Assembly: GCA_022749755.1 (NCBI GenBank)
Contig: CM040447.1
Coordinates: 15,661,087-15,725,086 of the forward strand
DNA: 64,000 bases
Direction of reading: 5' to 3'
From: Azadirachta indica
Lineage: Eukaryota; Streptophyta; Magnoliopsida; Sapindales; Meliaceae
Shown: positions 32,632-45,558 of the stretch, piece by piece
How the letters are laid out: each line of letters starts with the position of its first letter
Numbering within the stretch: position 1 is the stretch's first letter
The notes under the pieces: model-generated
The model's input: the letters and a program-made list of their open reading frames with translations, nothing else
Told to the model about the DNA's origin: nothing
Databases searched by the model: none
Position numbers and translations under genes: made by a program

Positions 32632-35600
32632 TGGAAGTTAGCTAGCCAAAAAGTTAAGATTGAGAAGTTCAATGGCAACAACATTTTTTCTCTTTCAGAA
32701 AGGAGAATGAAACATGTTCTCATCCAACGAAAGGTCCACAAAACTTTATTAAGCAAGGAGAAAAAGCTTGATAAAATCACTGATGACCAATGGGAGGATA
32801 TCGACGAGATTGTAGCTAGTACAATTCGCTTGAATGTCATATAGTATCGATTTTAAGGAATGCAAGACAATCAAGGAAACTTGGTAGACTTTAGAACGAT
32901 TGTACATGTCAAAGAACCTCTCCAACAAGTTCTACTTGTGGAAGGAGTTATTACCAAACGTAGAAGCCTAAGAATATAGATATGTTGCAACATTTAAGCA
33001 ACTTTAATGGTATGATCTCTACCCTATCATAGTTTAATATAAATTTCACTAAAGAGAAAAAATCTGTATTATTGATGGCAACACTTCCTTCGTTTTATGA
33101 TCATCTTAATGCAACTCTTATGGAAAAGACACTATGGAGTTTGAAGTTATCTTTGCAAATCTAATTTTATTTGAAAAACAAAATAAAATGTGCAGTAAAA
33201 AATCATAAGTACTTATTACTAACAATAGAGGGAAAAGCAAAAATCGAGGTGAAAGAAATCATAATGACAAGTCCAGGGAAAGATTGAAATTGAGAGGCAA
33301 GAATTTTATTTTCTATCATTATAAAAAGCCGGACCATATAAAGAAGAATTGTCGAGCATTAAAACGAGAAGAGTAGCAAAATAGTGTTAAGAAGAAAAAA
33401 GACAACAACAACACAGTTGTAATAGCCATAAAGAATGAGGATGTTTTATTTCTTGTTAATGAATACTTACATGTTAGCGATACTATGGTTGATGAATGGT
33501 TGATTCAAAAGGTTCTTTCCACGTCACTCCAAATACAGGAATATTTACTACTTACAAAGCTGGAGACTTTGGTTTAGTAAAGATGAGAAATTCATCTTGC
33601 TGCATTGGAACTAATGCTAGTTGTCAATTAACATTAAAAGATGTGAGGCATGTTCTAGAATTACATCTGAATCTAATGTTAATGAATGCTTTGGATGAAC
33701 AAGGTTATTAAAATTACTTTGGCAATAGTAGATGGAAGCTTTAAAAGGAGTCGTCGATTGTTGCAAAAGGGAAACTTTGTTGTAGCTTATACAAAACCCA
33801 TGGAAAAGCTTGCGACAACAACATGAATGTAGTAGTTAATCTTTCTTCAAATTATGGCATAAGTAACTTGGCCATATAAGTAAAATGGGATTGCAAATTC
33901 TCGCCAGCATAAAGTTTCATTTGATAATACCTATATCAAAAAGATAATATATTAGAGTGAGTATATTCTGATATATGTGGTCATTTAGAAGTTGAATCCT
34001 TGAGAGGAGCTAAATATTTTGTGACATTTAAAGATGATGATTTTAGAAAGGTTTGGGTCTATTTTTTAAAGACAAAAGATCAGGTATCTTATGTTTTTCA
34101 AACGTTTCATGCCATGGTAGAAAGAGAAACTGGGAAGCCTTTGAAATGCCTTCGATCAGATAATAGAGGTAAGTACACTTTACATGAATTTATAGATTAC
34201 TATTCTAAACATGAGATTCAGAATAAGAAGACAGTTCCTGGCACTCCTCAACACAATAGTGTAGTTAAACGGATGAATCGTACCATCATGAAAAGAGTTA
34301 AAAGCATGTTGAAAACAGCCAATATCAAAACAATTTTGGGAAGTAGCTATCCTAACTACATGTTACCTAATCAATAGATCTTCATCAATTCCTTTCTGGT
34401 TAGACATTCTAGAGAAAGTATGGACCCGCGAAGATGTTTCTTATTCTCATTTAAGGTATTTGGTTGTAAGGCTTTTGTGCACGTGCCAAAGGAACAACAA
34501 TTGAAGCTTGATAACAAGGTCGTTTCATGTATTTTAAAAGTTTGGACACAAATTTTGGGATCCTAAAAAGAAAATAATTATAAGAAGTGGAGATGTTATC
34601 TTCTATAAAGTTCAAACTATTGAAAATTTCAAAAGAGAGTAACAACCTAAAAAGTCATAATTAAACTGGGTCCTCCTCAACAACAGGTGACAGATGAAGA
34701 ATTAGAGGAAGATGATGAAATTCAAATTCCACTTGATGATGAAGATGAAAATAATAATGCTAAAGATGATGTTCCAACACAAGAGGATAACAATCAAGGG
34801 GAGAGCCCATAACTAGAGAATGATGAAAAACCCATTAGAAGGTCAACTAGAGAAAGAAAGCTGTCCACAAGATATCCACCAATAGATTATGTTCTTCTCA
34901 CTAAAAAAGAGGAGTTAGAAAGTTTTCAAGAGGCACTAACCCAAAAAGACAAAGAAAAATAGATGGAATGCATGAAGGATGCAATGAGATCCCTTCCAAA
35001 AAACAACACCTATGAGTTAGTAGAGCTTCTAAAAGGTAGAAAAGCCTTGAGTAATAAATGAGTATTCAAATTGAAGAATGGTAGATGCGGTAATCTAGCA
35101 AAGTGTAAGGCTCGATTGGTTGTCAAGGGCTTTGGACAAAAGAAAGGAATTAACTTTGATAAAATATTTTCTCCGGTGGTGAAAATGTTTTCACTTAGAG
35201 TAATCTTGGGATAAAAGCTAGTCTAGATCTTGAGATTAAGTAGATGTATGTAAAAACTGCGTTTTTCCATGGTGACTTAAAAGAAGAAATCTACATGCAT
35301 CAACCTGAAAGTTTTAAAATCAAAGGAAAAGAGCATCTAGGGTGCAAGTTAAAGAAACGTTTATATGGTTTGAAGCAGGCACTGCGACAATGGTATAAGA
35401 AATTTGACTCTTTCTTGATGCATTATAAGTAAAAGAGAATTGTAGCAGATTCATGTGTCTACATTAAATAGTTTTTTGTGAGAAATTCGTTATTTTGTTG
35501 TTATATGTTGATAATATGTTGATAATTGGTCAAGATGCACACATGATCAACTAACTAAAGAAAGAATTATCAAAAATCTTTGATATGAAAGACTTAGGAT

Positions 35601-36447
35601 TAGCTAAACAGATTTTGAGAATAGAGATTATTCCAGATAAACGATCCAAGAGATTATGGTTGTCACAAGAAAAATATGTTGAGTAGATACTTGAATGGTT
35701 CAATATGAAGAATGCTAAAATAATATCTCCACCTTTTAGAGTACAGTTCAAACTCTCCAAGAAGTCAAATCCATCTCTCGAGGAAGAATAAAAGATGTTA
35801 GTCACTCCTTACTCTTCAGCTGTTAGAAGTTGAATGTATACAATGGTTCGCACAAGGCTAGATATTGCTAATGTAGTTGGAGTTGTGAATAGATTCTTGG
35901 CAAATCCAGGAAAGGAACATTGGGAGGTTGTCAAGTAGATTTTGAGATATCTAAGAGGTACATCTAAACAATGCTTGTGCTTTGAAAATGGAAAATCGAT
36001 CTTGGGAGGTTATATCGATGCAGACATGGTAGATGATCACGATGGCCAAAAATCTAAACTAGGTACTTGTTTACTTTTGTAGAGCGAGCCATTTCATAGG
36101 AGTCCAAATTGAAAAAATGTGATGCTTTATCCACAATAGAAGCTAAGTATATTGCTATTACGGAAGCTATAAAAGAGGTGTTACATCGAAAGATGTTCCT
36201 CCAAGACTTAGGATTGAAGCAAGATGGGTACATGGTTTATTATGACAGTCAAAGTGCAATTGATCTGAGCAAGAACTCCATCTACCACTATCGAACAAAG
36301 CATATCAACGTCAGATATCATTGGATTCATGAAACTCTTAAAAAGAAGCTATTCCAAGTAGAGAAAATTGACACCAACAAATATGCTATAGATATGTTAA
36401 CGAAGATGATTCTTTGGCATATGCTTAAGTTGTGTTCCAAGCTTGTT
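32632..36447 (+). pseudogene. Decayed Tnt1-like gag-pol
   Basis: Gag starts at an ATG near 32632, with a stop four codons later. The zinc knuckle (33306-33350) has lost its first two Cys (FYHYKKPDHIKKNC). Protease at about 33495-33540 reads VDSKGSFHVTP where D-S-G-A/S is expected. The integrase core runs 33963-34377: the first Asp (YSDICG) and second Asp (LRSDN) remain, but the Glu before RMNRT is Lys. RT is recognisable from CKARLVVKGF (about 35102) through KTAFFHGDL to LLYVDNMLI (about 35500), with one frameshift near 35210. RNase H extends from PYSSAV (about 35808) to the stop at 36448 (YYDSQSAIDLSKNS). Many stops correspond to TGG or CAA/CAG codons changed by one transition. Confidence 0.92.
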
Positions 36448-36502
36448 TGAATTAGCTCTTCATGATGAAGACTATAATCCAATTTTTCCTCTCATGGTTG
36501 CA

Positions 36503-36516
36503 AAAAAGGGGAGAAT
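36503..36516 (+). promoter_or_regulatory. Polypurine tract of copia element 2
   Basis: AAAAAAGGGGAGAAT directly before the 3' LTR start TGATGGGTGC. Confidence 0.85.
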
Positions 36517-37081
36517 TGATGGGTGCTTTTCAACCCTAATGGCCCCAGCATGCTAACGGATGTGCAAAATTTTCCAATTAAATTTTCGGTGCACATGAAA
36601 AATTTGACTGAGATTTGGGCAATTTGGCAAATGCTAATTATTTTCGGCAACTTTGAATTTTGCTTTTCAATGCAGCATATGGAGCCATAATTTATGCCAA
36701 AAATCATTCTCCCCACTCCTATAAATTAGAGGGCCTTGATTCCTTAGAACACAAGAAGCAGGCGAGGAAGTAAGAGACAGAGAAAGTGGAGAGAAGGAAA
36801 ATAAAGGAGAGAAAATTTCTGTAAGAAAAATACTTATAGAAATTGTGTGTGTTTTATATATCAAAATAATTTTGTATTATTTTGAGTGTGTTCCTCAAGT
36901 TTTATTGTAAAATTTGAGAGATTTTTGTTGTACCCATATTTTGATATAATAGCCTTTTTTTGGGTAGGTAGTTTATTGTCACTTAATAGTTTTTCCCTTT
37001 AAAGGTTTCCTACTAGAAAATATTGTTACCTCTCTGTTAATTTTGTTTTATTATTTTCGCCATGCTTAATTTTTCCCAACA
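36517..37081 (+). repeat. 3' LTR of copia element 2
   Basis: 565 bp, starts TGATGGGTGC and ends CCCAACA. A TATA-like CCTATAAATTAGAGG lies at 36718-36732, followed by a purine-rich leader. Confidence 0.88.
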
Positions 37082-37082
37082 T

Positions 37083-37430
37083 TGATCAATTAGCGGCAAC
37101 AACTCCTCAATTGTAACAATATTGTTTCCACAAATTCCTTCAAGCATTTGATCATACAACTTCAAAGGCAAACTTTTATTTTCTTTCTGCATCGAACAAC
37201 ATCTTCACCAATTTGTGATCCATATATTGGTCCCGCAGCCATATGCCGTGGAGATTTTTTTCTTTGAATTGTGATTTTTTGTTGTAGAGAGGCACTGATT
37301 GACTGACTAGGAAGACAAGTTGTCAATTTTCGCTTCTTTTCGGCATTCATTTACTGCTAGAATAGTGGCAGGAGATTGGCATATTGAAAAGGGAAATCCG
37401 TGAGCTTTGCTGCCATTTTGCTGAAACACG
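37083..37430 (-). pseudogene. Unrecognised host gene relic truncated at the copia LTR
   Basis: On the minus strand an ATG at about 37423 opens MAAKLTDFPFQYANLLPLF and a stop. Another at 37350 opens MNAEKKRKLTTCLPSQS, continuing through SPRHMAAGPIYGSQIGEDV. After a one-base frame change near 37190 it reads KENKSLPLKLYDQMLEGI, NNIVTIEELLPLIDQCWEKL. The frame then meets the end of the copia 3' LTR (37081). The sequence looks like genuine protein, basic at the start and amphipathic later, but I do not recognise the family. The copia element probably landed in this gene. Confidence 0.45.
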
Positions 37431-38022
37431 ACAATTTGGGATGAACTCGCTAGATCACTCTATGTTGACCGACGGTCGTGATGGCTGACTTAAGGTTGGC
37501 AGCAGTTCACAACTGGGAGAGCTATTTTCCTCCATTTTTCATCTAACTAAAAACTACAAGTTTTGTTCCTAATGCCGTGTTTTTTTTTTTTAGTACCACG
37601 CAGTAGAAAATTCTTTTTTACGCTGCCACTTTTTATTTAAGACCGCACTGTAATTTTTCTTATGCTTTATTATTTTTGGCACCACTAGCGAATATCCCAC
37701 CGTGCCTCTTTTCCTCTCATCATTAGAGCTTTGAAATCATTCAAATTTTCTTCTTTTTCTTTTCTTTTTTATCCATCCCTCTATTTTCTTTATCATGGTC
37801 ATTTTTTACTGCTGCTTCTCATAAATTTTTGTGTCATTCTCCTCAGACAATACAAGCTGTCAATATCGTATAAAGAGATTTAGTGCACCTTACCTTTATA
37901 AGGATAATTTAGTAAGCATAACTAGAATGAGAAAATTGAAGAAGTTGTAGTTGATTTTTGGCGTACCTTTCTTTTATTCAAGACCTCTATTTATTCATGC
38001 TTTAAGATAACTACTTAAAATG
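37431..38022. other. Spacer, no gene recognised
   Basis: Slightly GC-richer near 37430-37520, where a promoter for the relic at 37083-37430 would lie, then T-rich sequence. Nothing further supported. Confidence 0.35.
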
Positions 38023-38190
38023 AATAATGGGGTTTGGTAGTACCCGTTTATTTGGGATTTTTGTTACTCACTACAATTCAATCAATAATTGATAGTTATT
38101 GAGTCTTTCTTTCAGACCTATTTAAGAAAATATTATTAGATCATATAGAATTCTCATGTCGATATTGTCTTCCACAATATTAATCCTATA
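38023..38190 (+). repeat. Dispersed direct repeat, copy 2 (partner 29799-29967)
   Basis: See the partner entry. Same orientation, moderately diverged, located about 0.9 kb right of the copia element. Confidence 0.75.
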
Positions 38191-38944
38191 TAAAAAGAGT
38201 AAAGATTAACAATTGGGGAGTAATGGGTAAATTTATAAAATATTTAAGGATAATTTGATATCCATTCACAAATTTGTGGTAAAATCTAAATTTTGGAGCC
38301 ATAAAATAATTCAAATAGTAAGAAAAAAAAGACGCATAATTCGAAGCGTGGTTGAGTATTTTGTGTATCGCACGGGGTCTAATTAAATATTAGGCAAACG
38401 TCAAGGGGATTATATGTTATTTTTTCATATTCTAATTCTTTACGTAAGTTTAGTTTAATTCAAAGAAAAAATATCTAATACTCCCCAATATTTAAATTTA
38501 ATTACAATTCATTCTCTATTATTTGAAAAAAATTCAAAAACACTCTAAAATAATTATTTTCGAATTTTCCCGGAAATGAACATAATTGAATTATTGGTTT
38601 GAACTGGTGCTTTTTCAATATTTTACCTTTTTATAGAAATCTAACTCCAAGGAAAAATGCCTCATATCCTTGTGTTCGAACTTAATTACCCACTCTCCTT
38701 CCACCTTTTACGGTTTGAAAAATATTCAATATCTTCTTAAATTCTAAATATTTGTTATTTTATCCCTGTAATTTGAACATGAAATAAATGAACTGTCAGT
38801 TCGATTTTTTTTAAATGAAAATAATTCAATATTTTAAACTTGCAGGGAAAAGATCACCAAACGTATAGAAAAAGAACATTGTATTACTTACAGGTGGGTA
38901 AAAGAAAAGGGACCCAAAAACTATATCGGTCCACATTGGAGTCG

Positions 38945-39143
38945 ACGGTTTCAATCCAATTCTCAATGTCATTCAGTTTGGGATCTTTTAAAAAAAAAAA
39001 ATGTACCAAATCATTGGATTCGATTCTCGGCATTGGTATTATTCAATCCAATTCTCAATGTTATTCGGTTTGGGGTTCTTTTTTTCTAAAAAAAAAAAAT
39101 GGACCAATCATTCTGATTCGATTCTCGATGTTGGTATTATTCG
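38945..39143 (+). repeat. Two-copy tandem repeat, unit about 92 bp
   Basis: CAATCCAATTCTCAATG occurs at 38952 and again at 39044, each followed by TTCGGTTTGGG/TTCAGTTTGGG, an A-run and ATTCGATTCTCG with GGTATTATTC. The open frame across this region is repeat-derived, not a gene. Confidence 0.8.
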
Positions 39144-39194
39144 ATTTTCTTTATTATACTACCAAAATGACCTCATTTAGCATTCTACGGTAAT

Positions 39195-40650
39195 GTCATT
39201 TTAATTTTTCAAAAAACAATGAAAAAAAGTGAAGGATGCAAGAAAAAAATAACAATATCGTTTTGTTTTTTTGTCTACGATTGACTGTCACGTTACAAGG
39301 AAAAGTCTCTTTCGCATCTAAAACACCAACCGCAAAAGATGCTTTTGGAATTGTAACCAATTGTGAGAAAATTTCGGTGGCTATAATAAGTTCCGAAGCA
39401 AAAACTTTTTCGTATTTTATCATTATTTTTAGTTGCAGCGAAAAGTATTTACGGCTAATATGCAGCACCTCAAAAACTATTTGATGCTAATATGTAACAA
39501 TCATAAATAATTTGAAAAAATTATATATATTTTTTTCAACTAACTTTTATTACCAAATATTCAACTGCAATAATTATTAGTTACTTGTAATCATTTTTAT
39601 TAATATAATTTTGAACAGAAATACATTTTATCATTAACATAATTTTTTTCTCTTTTCGTACTCAAGTTTTTTTTTAATATTAAAGTAGTAGTATATTTTA
39701 AAAGGTAATAAAAGGAATATGAGAATTTTGTTTATTTAAAATAATTAACTAACTCATTTCAGAACAGATTATCTGTCTTCCATCACAATAAATGGCATTA
39801 ATAACTAATTACTAGAGAAAAAATGATGAATATTTTTTTTCAAGGCATAATGCAAGTGCAAAACAAAATAGAAATTATGTCCATGCTGAATCAACTTGAG
39901 TATCTACATCGAAATTCACATGATATCCATGGTGTACACTAAAAGTATTTCTAACCTATTAATAATAAAATAGAAATTATCATAAATTTGAATTTAAGTA
40001 AAATAATTGTAAGATATATATATATATTAAAAGGAAAAAGGAGATGACTGCACATTTGCAACAAAAGATTAAAAGAGATGAATTTCAAAATGTTTTACAC
40101 GTGTTGTTCCCTAAGTAACCTGCATTGTTAGAAGGAATGATGAAACAGAAACAAGAATGATGCCTTACTCTCGATACACATAAAAGCTATAATAATATTT
40201 TTCTCAAACTTTTGCTTTCTACCGGCATATATTAACCCTTTCAGGATATTCTAAAACAGTTCAAGCACTATTCATTAAGCCACTAAAGTAGCCGTGGGAA
40301 AAAGAGGTCAAAGGACTCTTGCATAGAACAAAAGCAATATATGTTTAGGTGAAACTTAAAATTCACTTATAGTAATCCACAGCGAACTATATGGGAGTTT
40401 CATTTTATGGAAAGAATTAGTGCAGTGCTGTTAAACGAGGATATTGTACTGCAACATAATAAAAAACAAGTTTCATCATCATTCACTTGCTGCCTACAAC
40501 ATTATACAGTAGTTTTAGCTGCTTTCATAAACAACATAATAAAAAGCTCACTTAAGTTAGTTTCTTAATTGACGTATTCCTTTGTTTGAATAATTTTCTA
40601 GGAAACTAGGAAATACGAAAAGAAATCGAGAAATTTGATTATATGTTTCA
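39195..40650. other. Non-coding AT-rich stretch
   Basis: Around 39240-39480 both strands are open over the same stretch (82 and 90 codons), a sign of composition rather than coding. No element ends, RNA genes or conserved proteins are seen. Confidence 0.45.
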
Positions 40651-40653
40651 TAC

Positions 40654-40745
40654 CCAATGACATGGCGGCCCGCATCATTAAGAGCTTGAGAAATCAAATC
40701 CATCAAACCAACACTGCCTTCTCCATAAACAAGATCTATATTTCA
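40654..40745 (-). pseudogene. Single-exon remnant of a LONELY GUY (LOG) cytokinin-activating enzyme
   Basis: The minus strand reads [20 protein letters not shown] and then [10 protein letters not shown], ending in a GT donor (GG|GTATGA at 40654/40653). This is exon 2 of plant LOG genes ([22 protein letters not shown]...GRHVIG), including the conserved intron phase. LOG proteins release active cytokinin bases from riboside 5'-monophosphates, and the glycine-rich stretch belongs to the nucleotide-binding site. Here one Gly is Glu and another is Asp. Neither the first exon nor the PGGYGT exon is visible within 1 kb on either side, so this is an isolated relic or captured exon. Confidence 0.8.
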
Positions 40746-42470
40746 TGCAACCTTTGGAAAATTGAAATGGAAGTATTGATAATATTAGCAAACTGATAGA
40801 AATTGACTTCAGTGAATAAAATATAATAAACAGAAAAATGAGCTCTTGGTACCCATCAAACTATAGTTTTGCATGAACGAGAGAACAGAATTGTAAGCAA
40901 TTGTCAATGTCAATTGCATATTCAACTTAAATGTACACGCTTTTTTGTTTGTAACATTGGCTTGTCTATCAAATATAGCTAAAGAGAAAAAAGTATGGGA
41001 AAATAATAGTAATAATAAAAGGAAAGAGATATTGATACTAAAGAAAAATGTGATGTTTTATAGAAATGGACATGTTATGAAAAATTAAGAAAATAAACAA
41101 ATAGAAAACTAACACAATCACAAACAATATTGAATTTATGTACAAAACTTCTAAAAATTTCAAAGGAAAAATCATGGGAGAGAGAGAGGAGAATTTCATT
41201 AAGAGTGAAAAAGAAGAACTGTTACATGATTTGCCCTAAACCCTCAAATATATACTCCGAGTTTTGGGTTGGGTTTGGACTAAACTCGGGTTAGGTCAGG
41301 CTTATATAGTAAAATCTACACAATATGCTTATATACATTCACATATACAATACTATAAATCAGTAAACACATTGTACTAGTTATCAAATATAGGCCACAA
41401 ATTCTACATAACATAGTACTTGGTGTATGATCCCTTTGCTAAATACCCTTAGACATGCCCATACACTGAGACAACCAACTGCATGCACTGCAACAAAATT
41501 TCTTAACTTCCAATTCCATAAATAGTTATTTATGAACTAAACTCGAGTGACTCAAATGAATCATGGAAAAAAAAAACATATATGCAGGTTGTGTACTTTG
41601 TAATATAACCATTGTCATAAAGTTTTGTATAGTTCTGAAATTGCTGACCCTTTTAAACTTTAGTCACTTATATTTGCGTGAGGGAAAACTGAGGTCCCAT
41701 TATCCCGCCTCTTGAATTCCAACAATCATGTAGCTGACTTACTAATTCAATTTACGAAAATGTGAAATTTCAAAAAGTGATTCTATCCTTAGCGTATTTA
41801 CTTATAGCCTTTTAATCTCTAGCTATATGTATAGAGCAACTAAACCACAGAAAAGTTTCTTCCAAATTTCCATAAAATTATAGTTCCTATGAAAAAATCA
41901 TCTTTAAAGTTTAATGCACGACTATTGTTGTTACTAGTTATCAACAAATAGGATAGGTATGTGTATTAAATGTTTCATTAAACACTAAATAGGAAGCATA
42001 TATACCATCATGTTGTATTTCTTTATTTTGTGGCACTAAATTAAAATAAAATACTGCTTCCAACGTAACTCTATCAAAACAAAGTGGAAACTAAGAGGGA
42101 GCTCAATTTGATAAATTTAATAGGTAAGCCCTTCCTCATAAGGATACACACACTGTAAGGACAGTCATCTGCATTAAGACAAGCTATTGTTAGCTAATTT
42201 TTGAAACTGTTTACTTGCATAGAATTCAATCGGTAGATAAAACACATAACTGATCATGGAAATATACACACCATTGTGCATAAATACTGACCAATAGTTG
42301 TGAAGTAGAAGGAGAGCATTCTAAAAGAATCAAACAAGTTGACCAAGTTTGTACACATCCCTGCTTACGACTTGCTTTCCATTTCCTACTATAACTTTCC
42401 CTTCAAATAAGGCAATCTGGTTTAACCCAATATCTCTTCCTTTCCAACCTATGTTATGTGATTCATACAA
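40746..42470. other. Non-coding stretch, no gene recognised
   Basis: AT-rich. A GA-rich leader-like patch (41175-41215) and a patch of low-complexity GGGTTGGGTTTGG (41258-41275) stand out. No protein or element ends found. Confidence 0.4.
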
Positions 42471-43340
42471 TGTGTGCGTAATACCCGCAAATGTACGGAA
42501 CTATAACAAGTAACATAGTATAAGAATGATGTTCGATCTCACGAGAAATGTTAATTAATTAAGTATAGAAGATGATTAATTCTAAATTTATCTGAAAAAA
42601 TTGAAATAATTTGAATAAGAAAATAAAATCAACAAAAATTAACTACTTTACAAATTTAGAAAAATCTAGGGCAAATGATTTTATTACACTTGGTTACATC
42701 TAATTTTTTAATTAACATTATTCTTATTTAATATCTATATTGCCAGTTAATTATCCTAATTTATTCAACACTCTGTCGAAATCAATCAAAACTACTTCAC
42801 ACCTAATAATTCACTATATTTTGATATGAATTTAATTAAATGAAATTGTAATAAGATTAGTGATAATTTTCAATTAAACTACATAAATCATATTAGTAAA
42901 TCTCTATTTAATATGTAATTTACGATACTTATCACATAATTTAGATATAATATTCACTTCTCAGTTGAAATCAATCCACTTTCATTCAAATACTGGTCAA
43001 ATATTTAAAGCATTAAACATTGCGATAAATACTTAACACTAGACATCATCAAAAGTAACACAATATTAGAAAATAGATACTTTTAATAGATTAAATCATT
43101 ACTCTAAAAAATAAGTCTATCCATATATATAATATAGTTCAAATTAAAAAATCAAGAATTTAACAATCAAACACATAATTCAATTCAACACGTAAATTGT
43201 TCAATTCAAGATGAAACTAAAAAGAAAAAGAATTGAAACTAGATGTGAAGAGTTCCCTTTTTCAAGAAAAATTCAACATAAACTGTTTAAACTTGGCCAC
43301 CATCCCATGGTAGTCAATCTTAAATTCCATAAAGCTTAAA
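42471..43340 (-). repeat. Gypsy LTR fragment, minus strand
   Basis: In minus orientation the terminal segment reads CGTGAGATCGAACATCATTC, ... GTACATTTGCGG, ... TACGCACACA, ending at 42471. This matches the usual Athila/Tat LTR end (TCGAC...GTGCACTTGCGG...CA). AT-rich repetitive sequence continues to about 43250. No PBS follows at the left, so it is solo or truncated. The outer border near 43340 is a guess. Confidence 0.5.
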
Positions 43341-44194
43341 TCCTAAGAAGGATGCTCCGTGGTGGTCTCAAATTGGGCCAACTTATTAATCCACATCAAG
43401 TTGGTTCACCTTCTCTTGAAGCTCTCTATTATTACCCACTTCATCCTAGAGTCAAACATTAACAGTGTCTACCTCATCTTATTCCCCCTTCAACTCACTC
43501 GACAACTTTAGAATTTGAGTTCCTTGTCCCAAACTTCTTTGCGAAGTATAGCAACTTAAGTGTTGGTCCTAGCTAAGAGTTCAAATAAGGTGATGACATT
43601 TTTAAGCTTTCCGGTACAATAACACATGAGTTAGGCATGCTAACAAGCAAAGAATAAAAAGGGCATAAGAACTATAAAATCACACATAAGCAAGGAAAAT
43701 AAATAAAGTTTACCTATCTGAAGAAACAAAATTAGGAGCCCTAATCCAAGAGTTCACTAGGCCCCAAGCAAGTTATCTCATTGCCTTCTTTAGGTTGATT
43801 GATTAAAGGGGTGAAGTTTAGAAATAAAAGTACTTGGGTATCATGGGAAAAATGGTGAATCACCTCGTTTAGTTACTAATTAGAGAGGTTGAGTCATGTC
43901 TTCTTTTTTCTAAGTAGGTTGGGAGGCTTAAAGGAAGCTTATTAGATTGAAATGCCCTTCTGACCTTAGTTCATGTCTTCTCAAGTAGTGATTGGCCAAT
44001 ATTGACCTCCTCTACCTTCCTTTAGAGACATCTTCGGGGGCCGAGCTAGCACCTCTAATAATTAAAGCAGCACCTACAAAGAAGTGTGTCCTAGTTAACA
44101 ACTAAACAAGAAAGCCAAAAACTATCAAGTAGAAAGTAATGAGGGATCATTAAGCGATGAGGGATCATTAAATCATTATCTCTTCCAAGTGCAG
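43341..44194. other. Retroelement-derived spacer
   Basis: Minus-strand pieces such as DEVGNNRELQEKVNQL (about 43395-43450) look like a coiled-coil from a gypsy-type transposon protein similar in style to the ORF at 12606-12932, but stops are frequent. The tandem phrase GATGAGGGATCATTAA at about 44157 and 44138 is a short duplication. No host gene. Confidence 0.35.
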
Positions 44195-45552
44195 TGATAA
44201 GCCCACTTTGACAAGTCAAGCCTTGACAATTAGGTCAGTTAAGGAGGAATTGTCATGAGTTAGTATTAAACTAAGAATTAAAGGTCCTCTAATATGAATA
44301 TGCAATAGGTTTAAGCGTATTTGTGTCATTTTTAATGTCATTTGTCTTTTGTCTTATAGGTGCATAGAGGTAGCTTGATATCGCAAAATATTGGATTAAA
44401 TTCAAGAAGTTGAACCTTTAAGGATAAGCATTGTAAAATAGACATCGTGGTATGGAGATCTAAAAGCCACAGTGCTGGAAGGCATAAGGAAGTGTGGATG
44501 GGCACCAGGGTGTTGAACTTTAGAACCCATGATGCTGGTCAATGAACCTACAGACTAGTTACCCAAGAGTGGATGCCACAACATTGAACTCTCAAAGCAG
44601 TGGCATAGAAACCTAAACCTGGTCTTTCTGACCGTGTGTTGATGCCACAATGCTCAACTTTTGGAAGACACAGTGCTGCGAATTGTAGAGAGAACTAATA
44701 ATTTTGAAAGTTTACAAGCTTTTGCCCATTTTCTCATTATCTATAAATGGAAATTACTTTGGTTGAGATAGAAGTTAGAAAATTAGGATATTTTATGTTT
44801 CCTTTAGCAAACTAAGAAGGAAATTCGTGAAAAAACGACAAAGGAAACGAAAAGTTGTATATAAGCAAAGCAATATATTAGTTTTTCCTTCTTTTCTTTC
44901 TCTTTTAATTTCTTAGGAAACTCTGTGATGAACCTTTTGTGGATGTAGTTTTCCATTAGTATGATAAACTAAACTTATTTTTTAGGGTTGCAATTAGAAC
45001 TCAACATATTGCTTGAATTTATTTTTTCTCTCTTTGATCTATGTCGATTATTTTTGGATTAATTAGAATGATTTGGTGAACCCTAATAAACCTAGAAAAA
45101 ATAATTTGGTGTTTAGCCTTGAATAAAGTGACACATGATCAATGTGTAGAAACCTTGAGATCGTGTATGATAGGAATATACTTGCTCAATATGTGTAACC
45201 ATTAAAAGAGTCAAAACTTAATGAATCTTATCTTACCCTAATTTTCATAGGATTATAGTGAATTAGTTAATAAAGATATGTTTACTTGACCATCATTAAT
45301 TATTCAAGTGCGAGAAGAGAAAGGTTCAAGTTATGTGTTGAGGAAAAATTATAATCCTAGGTTTCGTCATATTGGTTGCTTAATTCGTTACCTTTGTTTA
45401 GTTAATTTTCTCTTTAATTTAATTTAATAGTAATCTAGTATTTCCAAATTATTTGTTCAAAAAAAAATTAGGTCAAAACAACTAATGAAAAATCTCTATG
45501 GGAACGATCTTGACTTGTCATGATAGCATGCACTTGCATTATAAAATTGTCA
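44195..45552 (+). repeat. 5' LTR of a Tat/Athila-like Ty3-gypsy element, plus strand
   Basis: 1358 bp from TGATAAGCCC to TTGTCA. The end segment CTCTATGGGAACGATCTTGA (45495-45514) with GCACTTGC is diagnostic of this LTR class. A repeated phrase CACARTGCTG/CACAATGCTC occurs four times at 44470-44680. Confidence 0.75.
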
Positions 45553-45558
45553 AGAAAT

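Larger units (their letters stand above)
32120..37081 (+). mobile_element. Ty1-copia retrotransposon 2, Tnt1-like, defective
   Basis: Plus-strand element with a truncated 5' LTR, a PBS, gag-pol in copia order, PPT and a complete 565-bp 3' LTR. The integrase and RNase H sections are very close to the tobacco Tnt1 lineage in wording (KTVPGTPQHN, RTKHINVRYHWI). Coding capacity is lost through frequent stops and at least three catalytic changes: a disturbed protease signature, the integrase catalytic Glu changed to Lys, and the RT box YVDD changed to YVDN. Confidence 0.93.

Noticed and set aside
39196..39484. Overlapping open frames on both strands (82 and 90 codons)
   Set aside because: Both strands are open over the same bases, there is no recognisable motif and no splice or promoter context. 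Composition explains it.
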